NCBI RefSeq assembly: GCF_946885855.1
Contig: NZ_CAMPHH010000033.1
Coordinates: forward strand, 1-18,077
Origin: an uncultured Actinotalea sp.
GTDB lineage: Bacteria > Actinomycetota > Actinomycetes > Actinomycetales > Cellulomonadaceae
Length of the DNA: 18,077 nucleotides
Reading direction: 5' to 3'
The first letter of the stretch is position 1. Every line of letters starts with the position of its first letter. The translations under genes and the position numbers were made by a program. The notes beneath the pieces were generated by a model. It was not told where the DNA came from. It did no database searches and saw only the letters and a list, made by a program, of their open reading frames with translations. Of this stretch, positions 1-7,900 are shown in pieces.

Positions 1-23
1 AGTCGACCGGGCGTCGGTGTCTC

Positions 24-99
24 GGCCAGATAGCTCAGTTGGTAGAGCGTTCGACTGAAAATCGAAAGGTCCGCGGTTCGAACCCGCGTCTGGCCACCA
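24..99 (+). tRNA. tRNA-Phe (GAA anticodon), CCA encoded
   Basis: A complete cloverleaf can be folded. The acceptor stem pairs GGCCAGA (24-30) with TCTGGCC (89-95), followed by discriminator A96 and encoded CCA (97-99). The anticodon stem is TTCGA/TCGAA around the 7-base loop CTGAAAA, with anticodon GAA at 57-59, which reads Phe codons. The T arm is CGCGG-TTCGAAC-CCGCG. Only 23 bases precede it in the window, so its promoter or an upstream tRNA partner cannot be seen. Confidence 0.98.
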
Positions 100-135
100 C
101 AGCAGCGGACACGGCCGCGCTCCTCAGCAGGACCC

Positions 136-166
136 ACGCCCCGTCCGGGACCACCCGGCGGGGCGT
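136..166 (+). terminator. Terminator-like hairpin downstream of tRNA-Phe
   Basis: ACGCCCCG (136-143) pairs with CGGGGCGT (159-166), and inside it CCGGG (145-149) pairs with CCCGG (154-158) around an ACCA tetraloop. The result is 13 base pairs with a single bulged T144. It lies 37 bases after the tRNA and has no long T run, as is usual in very GC-rich actinobacteria. Termination is inferred from position and stability. Confidence 0.65.
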
Positions 167-300
167 CGTCGTGCCGGGTGTGGTCCCGGACCGCGCACCC
201 GCACTCGCGCGCCGCATCGCGACCCGGCAAGATCGATCCTCGGCACGACGAATTGCCGAAGTCGCCCCGCACCTGTTGGCTGTGGGACAGGATGTTCCGG

Positions 301-323
301 GACGGCCCGCCACGCGGGCCGTC
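301..323 (+). other. Perfect 10-bp hairpin upstream of the holin-X gene
   Basis: GACGGCCCGC (301-310) and GCGGGCCGTC (314-323) are perfect inverted copies separated by CAC. The hairpin ends 36 bases before the GTG start at 360. Being far from the tRNA and close to the next gene, it could be a leader structure, an operator or a second terminator. The rest of the 100-359 gap holds no convincing ORF; a short TCGGCA/TGCCGA inverted repeat is also present at 240-259. Confidence 0.45.
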
Positions 324-359
324 GCCGCCACACGACGAGGGACCGAAGGACGTGGTGAG

Positions 360-776
360 GTGACGAGCACGCGCAGGACCCCGGGACGGGACGACCGTCC
401 GAGCATCGGGGAGCTGGTGAGCCAGATGTCGGAGAAGCTGTCGCTCCTGGTCCGCAACGAGATCCAGCTGGCCAAGGACGAGCTGTCGACGAAGGCCAAG
501 CATGCCGGGACCGGGATCGGGCTGTTCGTCGGCGCCGGACTCCTGGGCTTCTTCGGCCTCGCCGCGCTCATCACCACCGCGATCCTCGGGCTGGCCAACG
601 CCGTCTCGCCCTGGCTGGCCGCCCTCATCGTGGCGCTCGTCCTCCTCGCGCTCGCCGCCGTGCTCGGCGTGCTCGGCAAGAAGGCGCTCGACCGGGGTGT
701 GCCGCCCACGCCCGAGCGCGCCCAGCAGAGCGTCAAGCTCGACGTCCAGGCCGTCAAGGAGGGGTTCCGCTCATGA
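360..776 (+). CDS. Phage holin family / actinobacterial holin-X-like membrane protein (138 aa)
   Basis: This small integral membrane protein resembles the actinobacterial holin-X family (PF07332), whose cellular role is poorly defined and which is usually chromosomal rather than phage-borne. An amphipathic stretch around residues 15-45 (PSIGELVSQMSEKLSLLVRN) is followed by two hydrophobic helices at about 51-78 and 84-106 and a short charged tail. The open frame extends upstream to base 39, but that would read through the tRNA. The GTG at 360 is preferred because GAAGGA at 345-350 gives a Shine-Dalgarno sequence about 9 bases away and homologues begin near this point. It overlaps the next gene by 4 bases (ATGA), so the two are probably translationally coupled. 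Family membership is from recall of the pattern; function is unknown. Confidence 0.85.
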   Translation: MTSTRRTPGRDDRPSIGELVSQMSEKLSLLVRNEIQLAKDELSTKAKHAGTGIGLFVGAGLLGFFGLAALITTAILGLANAVSPWLAALIVALVLLALAAVLGVLGKKALDRGVPPTPERAQQSVKLDVQAVKEGFRS

Positions 777-1054
777 GCACACCGTCGCGGGAGCAGATCG
801 AGGCCGACATCGCGCGCACGCGCGAGGAGCTGCGGACGACGGTGGACGAGCTGTCCGACCGCCTCAACCCCAAGAGCCTCGCGCAGGAGGCGGCCGACGA
901 GGTGAAGATCGCCGCCGCCGACCTCAAGCGACGGGCGACGGGTGAGGTCCGCTCGGCCGACGAGCCCGAGCCCACGAAGGCCGGCTGGGTGCTGCTCGGC
1001 ACCGGTGCCGTCGTGGCGCTCGCCGTCGTGCGCGCCGTCGTCCGCAAGCTCTGA
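773..1054 (+). CDS. DUF3618 domain-containing protein (93 aa)
   Basis: The N-terminal half has the DUF3618 (PF12277) signature: REQIEADIARTREEL followed by TVDELSDRLNPKSL at residues 6-35, predicted helical and coiled-coil-like. A single C-terminal transmembrane helix at about 70-89 ends in RKL. The expected topology is a cytosolic helix anchored by a tail segment. The ATG overlaps the stop of the upstream holin-X gene (ATGA), and AAGGAGGGG just upstream is a strong ribosome binding site. Holin-X and DUF3618 genes are commonly found together in actinobacteria, which supports a joint role at the membrane. No biochemical function is established for the family. An inverted repeat TCCGCC/GGCGGA at 1068-1086 may act as a weak terminator. 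Confidence 0.9.
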   Translation: MSTPSREQIEADIARTREELRTTVDELSDRLNPKSLAQEAADEVKIAAADLKRRATGEVRSADEPEPTKAGWVLLGTGAVVALAVVRAVVRKL

Positions 1055-1170
1055 GGCCGACGACGCGTCCGCCCCGTCCCGGCGGAATGCCGCGGGCCGC
1101 CGCCGCGTTGTCCTCGGTGAACGGCTGTGGGCCGCCTGCGAGCGGCTCGCACTGGCGCCTGCGGACCATG

Positions 1171-1176
1171 TACCGT
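1171..1176 (+). promoter_or_regulatory. Possible -10 element for the DUF3073 gene
   Basis: TACCGT fits the actinobacterial TANNNT -10 pattern and sits about 88 bases before the ATG at 1264. No convincing -35 is visible. The 1055-1263 gap otherwise contains no ORF I would call. This is a weak assignment. Confidence 0.25.
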
Positions 1177-1263
1177 TAGCGCACGACGAAGAAACAGCTC
1201 CTCGGGGCCGCTCGTGGTGACACACGATGCCGCCCCGCTTCCACGTTAGAGGGGGTCGATGCC

Positions 1264-1455
1264 ATGGGGCGCGGCCGTCAGAAGGCGAAGCAGACCAAGG
1301 TCGCTCGCGAACTGAAGTACTCCACGTACGAGCCGAACCTCCGTGCCCTGGAGCAGGAGCTCGCCTCCGGTCCGAGCCGGGGCGGTCTCGCGACGTCCGA
1401 GACCGAGGACCGGGACACGGACGAGTACACCGGCTGGGACGACGACCAGCGCTGA
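1264..1455 (+). CDS. DUF3073 domain-containing protein (63 aa)
   Basis: This is a short, highly charged soluble protein beginning MGRGRQKAKQTKVARELKY, the hallmark of DUF3073 (PF11273). The N-terminal 20 residues are strongly basic and the C-terminal tail is acidic and aspartate-rich (TDEYTGWDDDQ). AGAGGGGG at 1248-1255 is a good ribosome binding site 8 bases before the ATG. The gene is convergent with purM, an arrangement I recall from mycobacteria (Rv0810c beside purM), so the synteny supports both calls. Nucleic-acid binding could be guessed from the basic head, but no function is established and none is claimed here. Confidence 0.93.
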   Translation: MGRGRQKAKQTKVARELKYSTYEPNLRALEQELASGPSRGGLATSETEDRDTDEYTGWDDDQR

Positions 1456-1527
1456 CGTCGTCGGCGGGCTGACGCCGGCGGTCCTGCTGCTCCGCCGTCG
1501 AGCTCGACGACCCGGCTGAACCACGGA

Positions 1528-1550
1528 CCGCGGTGCCCTCGGCACCGCGG
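1528..1550. terminator. Perfect 10-bp hairpin between convergent DUF3073 and purM
   Basis: CCGCGGTGCC (1528-1537) and GGCACCGCGG (1541-1550) are exact inverted copies around a CTC loop. It lies 72 bases after the DUF3073 stop and 146 bases beyond the purM stop, where a shared bidirectional terminator is expected. There is no T run on either side. The remaining 1456-1695 sequence shows no gene. Confidence 0.65.
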
Positions 1551-1657
1551 CTCTCGTGTGCCCGGGCGGGGGGTCGCCCGCGGCGCCGCCACCGACCGAC
1601 CCCGATGGAACCGTCGCTCCGGAGCCGTCGCGCAGCGCGGCAGGAGGTGCGCGTTGG

Positions 1658-1705
1658 TCCGACCGGGTGGTCCCCGATGCTCCGACCGGGTGGTCTCAGA
1701 CCCGG
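1658..1705. repeat. 15-bp direct repeat and short hairpin at the purM stop
   Basis: TCCGACCGGGTGGTC occurs at 1658-1672 and again at 1681-1695, exactly 23 bases apart. The second copy contributes CCGGGT (1686-1691), which pairs with ACCCGG (1700-1705) to form a 6-bp hairpin that contains the purM stop codon. It may be a duplicated 3' processing or termination signal, or simply a small local duplication. Confidence 0.6.
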
Positions 1706-2835
1706 TACTCCCCGTGCAGCCGGACCGCGCCACCGTCGACGCCCTTGGTGCCGCGGACGACGTCCGGGCCCGCTGCGCCGTCGTCGGCCCGGACCGTACC
1801 GAGCGCCCAGGCGGGCACGCCCCGTTCCGCGAGCGCGGCGACCGCCCCGTCCGCGGCGTCGGCCGCCACCACCGCGGCCATCCCCACGCCGAGGTTGAGG
1901 GTCCGCTCGAGGTCCGCCCACGGGACGTCCCCGAGGCGACGGACCAGGTCGAAGACCGGCGGGACCGTCCAGGCGGCGCGGTCCACGTCCGCGAGCAGCC
2001 CGGCGGGCAGGACCCGCGCGAGGTTGGCGGCGAGGCCGCCGCCGGTGACGTGGCTGTACGCGTGGACCGCGTCGCCCTCCTCCCGCGCCAGCTCGAGACA
2101 GGGCCGGGTGTAGAGCCGCGTCGGCTCGAGCAGCTCCTCGCCGACCGTCCGGCCCAGCTCGGCCACGTCCCGCTCCAGGCCCCAGCCGGACACCTCGAGC
2201 ACGCGCCGCACGAGCGAGTAGCCGTTGGAGTGCAGGCCCGACGACGCCATCGCGAGCACCACGTCGCCGTCGCGCACCCGCTCGGGCCCCAGGACGTCGT
2301 CGGCCTCGACGATGCCCGTGGCCGCGCCGGCGACGTCGTACTCGTCGGGGCCGAGCAGGCCGGGATGCTCGGCCGTCTCCCCGCCGACAAGAGCCGTCCC
2401 CGTCTCGGCACAGGCGGCGGCGATGCCGCGGACGACGGCGGCCATCCGCTCGGGCACGACCCGACCGGTCGCGATGTAGTCCGTCATGAAGAGCGGCTCG
2501 GCGCCGACGACGACGATGTCGTCCACGACCATGCCGACGAGGTCGTAGCCGATGGTGTCGTGCACGTCCATGGCCTGGGCGATCGCGACCTTCGTGCCCA
2601 CGCCGTCGGTCGACGTCGCCAGCAGCGGCCGGCGGTACCGGGCGATCGCGGAGAGATCGAACAACCCGGCGAACCCGCCGACGCCGCCGAGGACGGCGGG
2701 GCCGTGCGTGGCGCGCACCGCGTCCTTCATGAGCTCGACGGCGCGGTCGCCGGCGTCGGTGTCGACGCCCGCGGCCGCGTAGGTGACGCCGCCCGCGGGA
2801 GCCGAACCGGCGGGCTGCGCGTGCCGTCCGCTCAC
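1696..2835 (-). CDS. purM: Phosphoribosylformylglycinamidine cyclo-ligase (AIR synthetase)
   Basis: PurM uses ATP to close formylglycinamidine ribonucleotide (FGAM) into aminoimidazole ribonucleotide (AIR), the fifth step of IMP synthesis, in the cytosol. Recognisable motifs are TYAAAGVD (residues 18-25), TDGVGTK (76-82), MVVDDIVVVGAEPLF (102-116), VGGETAEHPG (150-159) and SSGLHSNGYSL; C-terminal SHVTGGGLAANLARVLP is also typical. The protein is 379 aa, slightly longer than the usual ~350 because of a variable N-terminal stretch. Start: GTG at 2835 overlaps the purF stop as GTGA, so coupled translation with purF is likely; no strong Shine-Dalgarno sequence is visible. It is the last gene of the purine block. 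The usual N in the VND motif is D here, which I recall as common in actinobacteria. Confidence 0.97.
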   Translation of the reverse strand: MSGRHAQPAGSAPAGGVTYAAAGVDTDAGDRAVELMKDAVRATHGPAVLGGVGGFAGLFDLSAIARYRRPLLATSTDGVGTKVAIAQAMDVHDTIGYDLVGMVVDDIVVVGAEPLFMTDYIATGRVVPERMAAVVRGIAAACAETGTALVGGETAEHPGLLGPDEYDVAGAATGIVEADDVLGPERVRDGDVVLAMASSGLHSNGYSLVRRVLEVSGWGLERDVAELGRTVGEELLEPTRLYTRPCLELAREEGDAVHAYSHVTGGGLAANLARVLPAGLLADVDRAAWTVPPVFDLVRRLGDVPWADLERTLNLGVGMAAVVAADAADGAVAALAERGVPAWALGTVRADDGAAGPDVVRGTKGVDGGAVRLHGEYRV

Positions 2836-4376
2836 GGGTGCTGGAGCGCGCCCGCGCCACCGGTGGAGGTCATGAGGGTCGCCAGGCCGTCCTCGGGTGC
2901 GCCGAGCGGCAGCTCGCTCTGCTCGAGGAGGTTCTTGCCCAGCCGGTGGGCCGACGGCAGCTCGATGGGGTACCTGCCCGTGAAGCAGGCGGTGCAGAGC
3001 CTCGAGGCGGGCTGCTCCGTGGCGGCGACCATGCCCTCGGTGGAGATGTACCCGAGCGAGTCCGCCCCGATGGACCGGCCGATCTCCTCCGGCCGCAGCC
3101 CCGTCGCGATGAGCTCGGCGCGCGAGGCGAAGTCGATGCCGTAGAAGCACGGCCACTGCACCGGCGGGGAGGAGATGCGCACGTGCACCTCGGCGGCGCC
3201 CGCCTCGCGCAGCATGCGCACGAGCGCCCGCTGGGTGTTGCCGCGGACGATCGAGTCGTCGACGACGACGAGCCGCTGACCGCGGATGACCTCGCGCAAC
3301 GGGTTGAGCTTGAGCCGGATGCCGAGCTGACGCAGGGTCTGCGAGGGCTGGATGAACGTGCGGCCGACGTAGGCGTTCTTGGTCAGCCCCTGGGCGTAGC
3401 GGATCCCCGACTCCGCGGCGTAGCCGATCGCGGCGGGCGTGCCGGACTCCGGGACCGGGATCACCAGGTCCGCCTCGACGGGGTGCTCCCGCGCGAGGAC
3501 CCGGCCCATCTCGACCCGGGCCGCGTGGACGGACCGGCCGGCGATCGTCGTGTCGGGCCGGGCGAGGTACACGTACTCGAAGACGCACCCGGTGGGGGTG
3601 GGCTCGGCGAACCGGGTGGTCCGCAGGCCGTCCGCGTCGATGGCGATGAGCTCGCCCGGCTCGACCTCGCGGACCAGGGAGGCGCCGACGATGTCGAGGG
3701 CCGCGGTCTCGCTCGCGACGACCCACCCTCGCTCGAGCCGGCCGAGGACCAGCGGGCGGACACCGTGCGGGTCGCGGGCTGCGTAGAGGGTGTGCTCGTC
3801 CATGAAGACGAGGCAGAAGGCGCCGCGCAGCCGCGGGAGGACCTCCAGCGCGGTCGCCTCGAGCGTGCGGTCGGGGTCCCCGGCGAGGAGGGCGGTGATG
3901 ACCGCCGTGTCGGTGGTGTTGCCGCGGGCGAGCTCGCCGCGCCGCTTCGGCCCGTACCGCTCGGCGACCAGCTCGACGAGCTCGGCCGTGTTCGTCAGGT
4001 TGCCGTTGTGGCCGAGCGCGACCGTGCCGGCCGCCGTCGCGCCGAGCGTGGGCTGGGCGTTCTCCCAGGTCGACCCGCCGGTGGTCGAGTAGCGCGTGTG
4101 CCCGATGGCGATGTGACCGGTGAGCGCGTTGAGCGCCGTCTCGTCGAAGACCTGCGAGACGAGGCCCATGTCCTTGTAGACGAGCAGCTGCTCGCCGTTG
4201 GACGTCGCGATGCCCGCCGACTCCTGCCCGCGGTGCTGCAGGGCGTAGAGGCCGAAGTAGGTGAGCTTGGCGACCTCCTCGCCGGGTGCCCACACACCGA
4301 AGACGCCGCAGGCGTCCTGCGGCCCCTTCTCACCGGGGAGGAGGTCGTGCGTCAGTCGTCCGTCCGGGCGCGCCAC
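2832..4376 (-). CDS. purF: Amidophosphoribosyltransferase (glutamine PRPP amidotransferase)
   Basis: PurF catalyses the committed step of purine synthesis, converting PRPP and glutamine to phosphoribosylamine. The 514-aa product has an N-terminal propeptide of 22 residues ending before Cys23 of CGVFG, the nucleophile exposed after self-cleavage. The Ntn glutaminase half shows YALQHRGQESAG, GHTRYSTTG and LGHNGNL. The phosphoribosyltransferase half carries the PRPP motif VVVDDSIVRGNT. Cysteines in GCVFEY, WPCFYG and LCTACF match the four [4Fe-4S] ligands of the Bacillus-type enzyme, so an oxygen-sensitive cluster is predicted. The start is GTG with no good Shine-Dalgarno sequence; the tandem GACCGCC copies and the 4421-4437 hairpin lie just upstream. 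Downstream purM overlaps by 4 bases. Confidence 0.98.
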   Translation of the reverse strand: MARPDGRLTHDLLPGEKGPQDACGVFGVWAPGEEVAKLTYFGLYALQHRGQESAGIATSNGEQLLVYKDMGLVSQVFDETALNALTGHIAIGHTRYSTTGGSTWENAQPTLGATAAGTVALGHNGNLTNTAELVELVAERYGPKRRGELARGNTTDTAVITALLAGDPDRTLEATALEVLPRLRGAFCLVFMDEHTLYAARDPHGVRPLVLGRLERGWVVASETAALDIVGASLVREVEPGELIAIDADGLRTTRFAEPTPTGCVFEYVYLARPDTTIAGRSVHAARVEMGRVLAREHPVEADLVIPVPESGTPAAIGYAAESGIRYAQGLTKNAYVGRTFIQPSQTLRQLGIRLKLNPLREVIRGQRLVVVDDSIVRGNTQRALVRMLREAGAAEVHVRISSPPVQWPCFYGIDFASRAELIATGLRPEEIGRSIGADSLGYISTEGMVAATEQPASRLCTACFTGRYPIELPSAHRLGKNLLEQSELPLGAPEDGLATLMTSTGGAGALQHP

Positions 4377-4420
4377 GTGCTCATGGTGTCACAGCGACCG
4401 CCGACCGCCGACCCCGGGTT

Positions 4421-4437
4421 CGGCTGCTGGGCAGCCG
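4421..4437 (-). terminator. Hairpin between the small membrane gene and purF
   Basis: CGGCTGC (4421-4427) and GCAGCCG (4431-4437) are perfect 7-bp inverted copies with a 3-base loop. On the minus strand the hairpin starts 7 bases after the stop of the upstream gene and ends 45 bases before the purF GTG. It could be a leaky terminator or attenuator that sets purF-purM expression relative to the upstream gene. Nearby, GACCGCC is repeated in tandem at 4396-4409. Confidence 0.45.
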
Positions 4438-4443
4438 GCCGTT

Positions 4444-4779
4444 TCAGGCCGACGACGACGCGCCGTCGTGACCGCTGCGGGGCGCTCGGCGCGCGCGGAC
4501 CGAGCGGCGGTCGACGAGGACGGCGACAGCCGTGCCGAGCAGGGCACCGAACCCGCCGAGGATCACCGCGAGGAGACCGAGGACGGAGAACGTCCCCAGC
4601 GGCGCACCGTCCTGGGCCGGTCCCGAGACGGCCACGGCGACGACGGCCACGAGCACGCCGACGAGCACACCCGCCCACGCGAACCCCCGGTACCGCGGGG
4701 CCTTCCGCAGCGTGGCCGGGACGGCGGTCCGCTCGAGGTCCTCGGCCGTGGGCTCGTCCTGGGGTGCGGTGCTGCTCAC
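4444..4779 (-). CDS. Small two-helix membrane protein, unknown function (111 aa)
   Basis: I do not recognise a named family. The N-terminal ~30 residues are polar and acidic (SSTAPQDEPTAEDLERT), followed by hydrophobic helices at about 33-52 (AWAGVLVGVLVAVVAVAV) and 65-88 (SVLGLLAVILGGFGALLG), and then a basic arginine-rich tail, which predicts both termini inside. The GTG start at 4779 is supported by a -10-like TATCGT ending 6 bases before it, consistent with a leaderless transcript. It lies directly upstream of purF on the same strand, 67 bases away, with a hairpin between them. Small two-helix proteins upstream of purF occur in related actinobacteria as far as I recall, but no role in purine metabolism is known. 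Confidence 0.82.
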   Translation of the reverse strand: MSSTAPQDEPTAEDLERTAVPATLRKAPRYRGFAWAGVLVGVLVAVVAVAVSGPAQDGAPLGTFSVLGLLAVILGGFGALLGTAVAVLVDRRSVRARRAPRSGHDGASSSA

Positions 4780-4785
4780 GGCGCG

Positions 4786-4791
4786 ACGATA
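4786..4791 (-). promoter_or_regulatory. Candidate leaderless promoter -10 (TATCGT) for the small membrane gene
   Basis: On the minus strand TATCGT is followed by six bases and then the GTG start. This spacing places the transcription start at or near the first base of the codon, the classic leaderless arrangement of actinobacteria. There is no Shine-Dalgarno sequence, which fits. The -35 region is not recognisable. The promoter could also serve purF and purM if the 4421-4437 hairpin is read through. Confidence 0.5.
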
Positions 4792-4898
4792 CCCGGGCGC
4801 TGGGCTGTGGACCGGTGCCGTGGCACCCGTGGTCCGGACGCTCTCAGGTTCGTCGGGAGCGCCGACGCGGGGCCGGGCACCCGGTGACGGTCCCGGGC

Positions 4899-4939
4899 AC
4901 GACGACGCCCGGGCGCGGAGCGCACCCGGGCGTCGTCGT
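4899..4939 (-). terminator. Perfect 15-bp terminator hairpin after the 5'-nucleotidase gene
   Basis: ACGACGACGCCCGGG (4899-4913) is the exact reverse complement of CCCGGGCGTCGTCGT (4925-4939), with an 11-base loop. It begins 12 bases after the nucleotidase stop codon. It is the strongest hairpin in the window and probably isolates the nucleotidase transcript from the downstream membrane-protein/purF/purM unit. No U tract follows. Confidence 0.8.
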
Positions 4940-4951
4940 CAGATCAGGGCG

Positions 4952-7900
4952 TCAGCCGACGTCTCCCCCGATGAAACCGAGGACGTCGACGGCCACGTCC
5001 ACGGTGCCCCACGGCGCCATGTCCGTGTAGAACGCCACCTGCCCGTTCGCCGGGAGCTGCACCACGACGAGGTTCGCGATGTCGCGACCCACGATGTAGT
5101 TCAGCGACGAGGCGAACGGCGGCTCCGTCGTGCCCTCGCCGTCGACGTCCGGGTAGACCCGCAGGTTGCCCAGGGTGTCCGGCTTGATGGCCGTCACGTT
5201 GAGCACCACAGCCGTGGCGCCCGGAGCCAGCTCTGCAGCGAGGTCGGTGAAGTCGAGCGACAACGTCTCACCCGCGGCCAGCGGCGCGTCGTCCTCCCGG
5301 GTGTCGGCGACACGGAACGGCGCGACCTCCGTGTAGCCGGCGGTGTCGGTCGTCCACCCCACCACGTCGATGATGACCTGGACGGGGTTGAAGGACGTCG
5401 GCAGGTCCGTGTCGGACCAGAACGCGATCGCCCCGTCCTCGCCGACCGCGACGATCGCCGCGTTCGCCTTGTCCATCCCCGGCGCGTAGTTCACCGTGGA
5501 GGCGTCGGGCACCTCGCCACCGGCGGGATAGACCCGCAGGTTGCCGGGTCCCGTCGCCCCGTCGATGGTGACGTTGACCAGGACGGCGGTCGCGTCGGCC
5601 GGCACGCCTCCCACGCCGAGGACGTCGACGGTGTACTCGGTCCGGGGACGCACCGGCCCCCGGATGTCCCCGATCGGCGGGGTCCGCGTGTCGACGATCC
5701 GCTGGGCGGCCTGCGTCTCGAAGCCCGAGCCGGGCGCCATGAATCCCGCCACGTCGATGAGGACCTGGGCCTCGGCACCCCTCGTGAGGAAGCACAGCCG
5801 GCCGTCGTCGGACAGGGCGACGAACGCGGCGTTCGCGACGTCCCGCCCGGTCTCGAAGTTCACGGTCGAGCCGTTCGGGACCGGGCTCCCGGCGGGGTAC
5901 AGCACGACGTGCCCGTCACCGGCAGGGTTCACGGTCGTCACGTTCACGACGACCCCGGTGGCGCCGGCAGGCACCCCGTACTCGCCGGCGACCTGGAGGC
6001 ACTGCGCCTCGCCCGGCTGCACCACCGCGGGTGTCGCGGCACGGACCGGCGTGCTGCTGACCAGGCCGGTCTCCGTCGCGACGGGGATCGCGAACGAGGT
6101 CGCGGTGCCCGTGGCCGGGACGCTCACCTCGACGACGACCTCGCCCACGGCGTCGGCCGGGACCGGGACGGTGACCGTCGCGCGGCCCACCTCGTCCGAC
6201 GCGGTCACCGGCGTCGGGTCGATGACGGCGGTGTCGACCACCGCGCCGCCGACGGACACCTCGACCTCGGGCTCGTCGCCCTGGTCCTCGCCGGCGCTGA
6301 ACAGCAGCGAGGAGAGGTTCACCGTGGCGAGGCCACCGGGGTACGCGGACGCGGGCCCGTCCACCCCGACGGCGCGCTGGACGAGGTCGGGGGACACGAC
6401 GTCCCCGCCCGTCCCGAACTCCGCCATGTAGTCGACGAACGCCTGGAGGTCCACGCGGCCCGTGTCGGCCGTGTCCGTGCCCTCGCCGAGCGTCGTGAAG
6501 TTGTCACCGCCGGACGCGAGGAAGGAGTTCGCGACCACGCGGTACTCGGCCTCGAGGTCGAGCGCGGTGTCGCCCACCCAGACCTCGGTGATCCGCTCGC
6601 CCGCCGGGGCGGTCGGGTCGTACGTGTACGTCAGGCCCGCCACGCCGAGCTTGAGGAACGGCCGTGCGGCGCCGGTCGGCTGCCACTGCTCCTCCAGGAC
6701 GTCGACCACCTGCGCACCCGTCAGGGTCAGCGCGACGAGCGTGTTCGCGAACGACTGGACGGTCGCCGCCTCGCGGTAGGTGACGTTGCCCGCCGGGTCG
6801 CCCTCGCCGCTGCTGGCGTAGAGGAGGTCCGCGCGCAGACCGCCCGGGTTCATGAAGGCGATCTCGGTCCCGACGCCCTGTGTCGCCCAGAGCTGGACGT
6901 CCGCGACGAGGTTGCCGAGCGTCGACTCGCCGCCGCGGTTCTCGCTGCCGGTCGGCTGCTGGGCCCGCTTCAGGTCGGCGGAGATGTTGCCGAGGGAGAC
7001 GCCGCCGAGCACCGCGGCCTCCGCGACGGCGGCCGAGACGATGTCGGTCACGGCCTGGACCGTCGGGTAGACCGGCGTGGCCGGGTCACCCGTCACGAGA
7101 TCGACGACCTCGGACTCCGTGCCGACGAGGTCGCCGGTGTCCCGGTTGACCGTGAGCGTGACGTGCGCGAGGCGCTCGCCGTACTGCCCCGCCATGACCA
7201 CCGGGCGGTTCAGGCCCTCGGCCCAGCCCTCGACCGGGATCTGGTACGCGAACGGGAAGTGCGTGTGGCCGGAGAACACCGCGCTCACGTCGGCGCTGAG
7301 GTCGCCGAGCATGTCACCGAAGACGTTCGCCCCGGTGACGGCCGCCTGGTCCGCGCTCGGCGGACCCTCGTGGACGAGGAGCACGACGACGTCCGCCTCG
7401 TCGTTGGCGGTGTCGCCGTCGGTGAGCTGTTCGGCGACGGCGTTGACCGCGGGAGCGATCGGCCCGATGTCGAGCGTGGCGATCCCGGAGGGCGAGACGA
7501 GGCTCGGCAGGGCCTCGGTCATGGCGCCCACGAAGGCCACGTCCACGCCGTCGACGTCGAAGATCTCGTACGGGTCGTAGGCCGGCGTGGTGGTGCCCGC
7601 CTCGTAGATGTTGGCGGCGAGGTAGGGGAACTCCGTCAGGGCCGCCGGTCCGACGAGCCGGTCGTCCACGTCCGTCCGGCCGCGGTCGAACTCGTGGTTG
7701 CCCAGGGCCGCGACGTCGAGGCCCATCTCGTTGAGGACGTCGATCGTCGGCACGTCGTCGGCGACGAAGGACGTGAAGGTCGAGGCGCCGATGTTGTCAC
7801 CGGCCGAGACGAAGAGCGTGTTCGCGTTGTCCGCGCGGAACGCCGCGACGGCGCCCGCGAGAGAGGCGGCGCCGGCCGACTGGCCACCCGCTTCGATGCG

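Noticed and set aside
39..359. Upstream extension of the holin-X open frame into tRNA-Phe
   Set aside because: Translation would begin inside the tRNA; the GTG at 360 has a Shine-Dalgarno sequence and matches the expected protein length.
360..1054. Prophage remnant suggested by the holin-like name
   Set aside because: No phage genes or attachment site nearby; holin-X/DUF3618 pairs are normal chromosomal genes in actinobacteria.
35..2860. 941-codon minus-strand open frame crossing the tRNA, DUF3073 and purM
   Set aside because: It spans an RNA gene and several well-supported genes and is extremely Arg-rich.
2838..5030. 730-codon plus-strand frame opposite purF
   Set aside because: Antisense shadow of purF; no domain signal.
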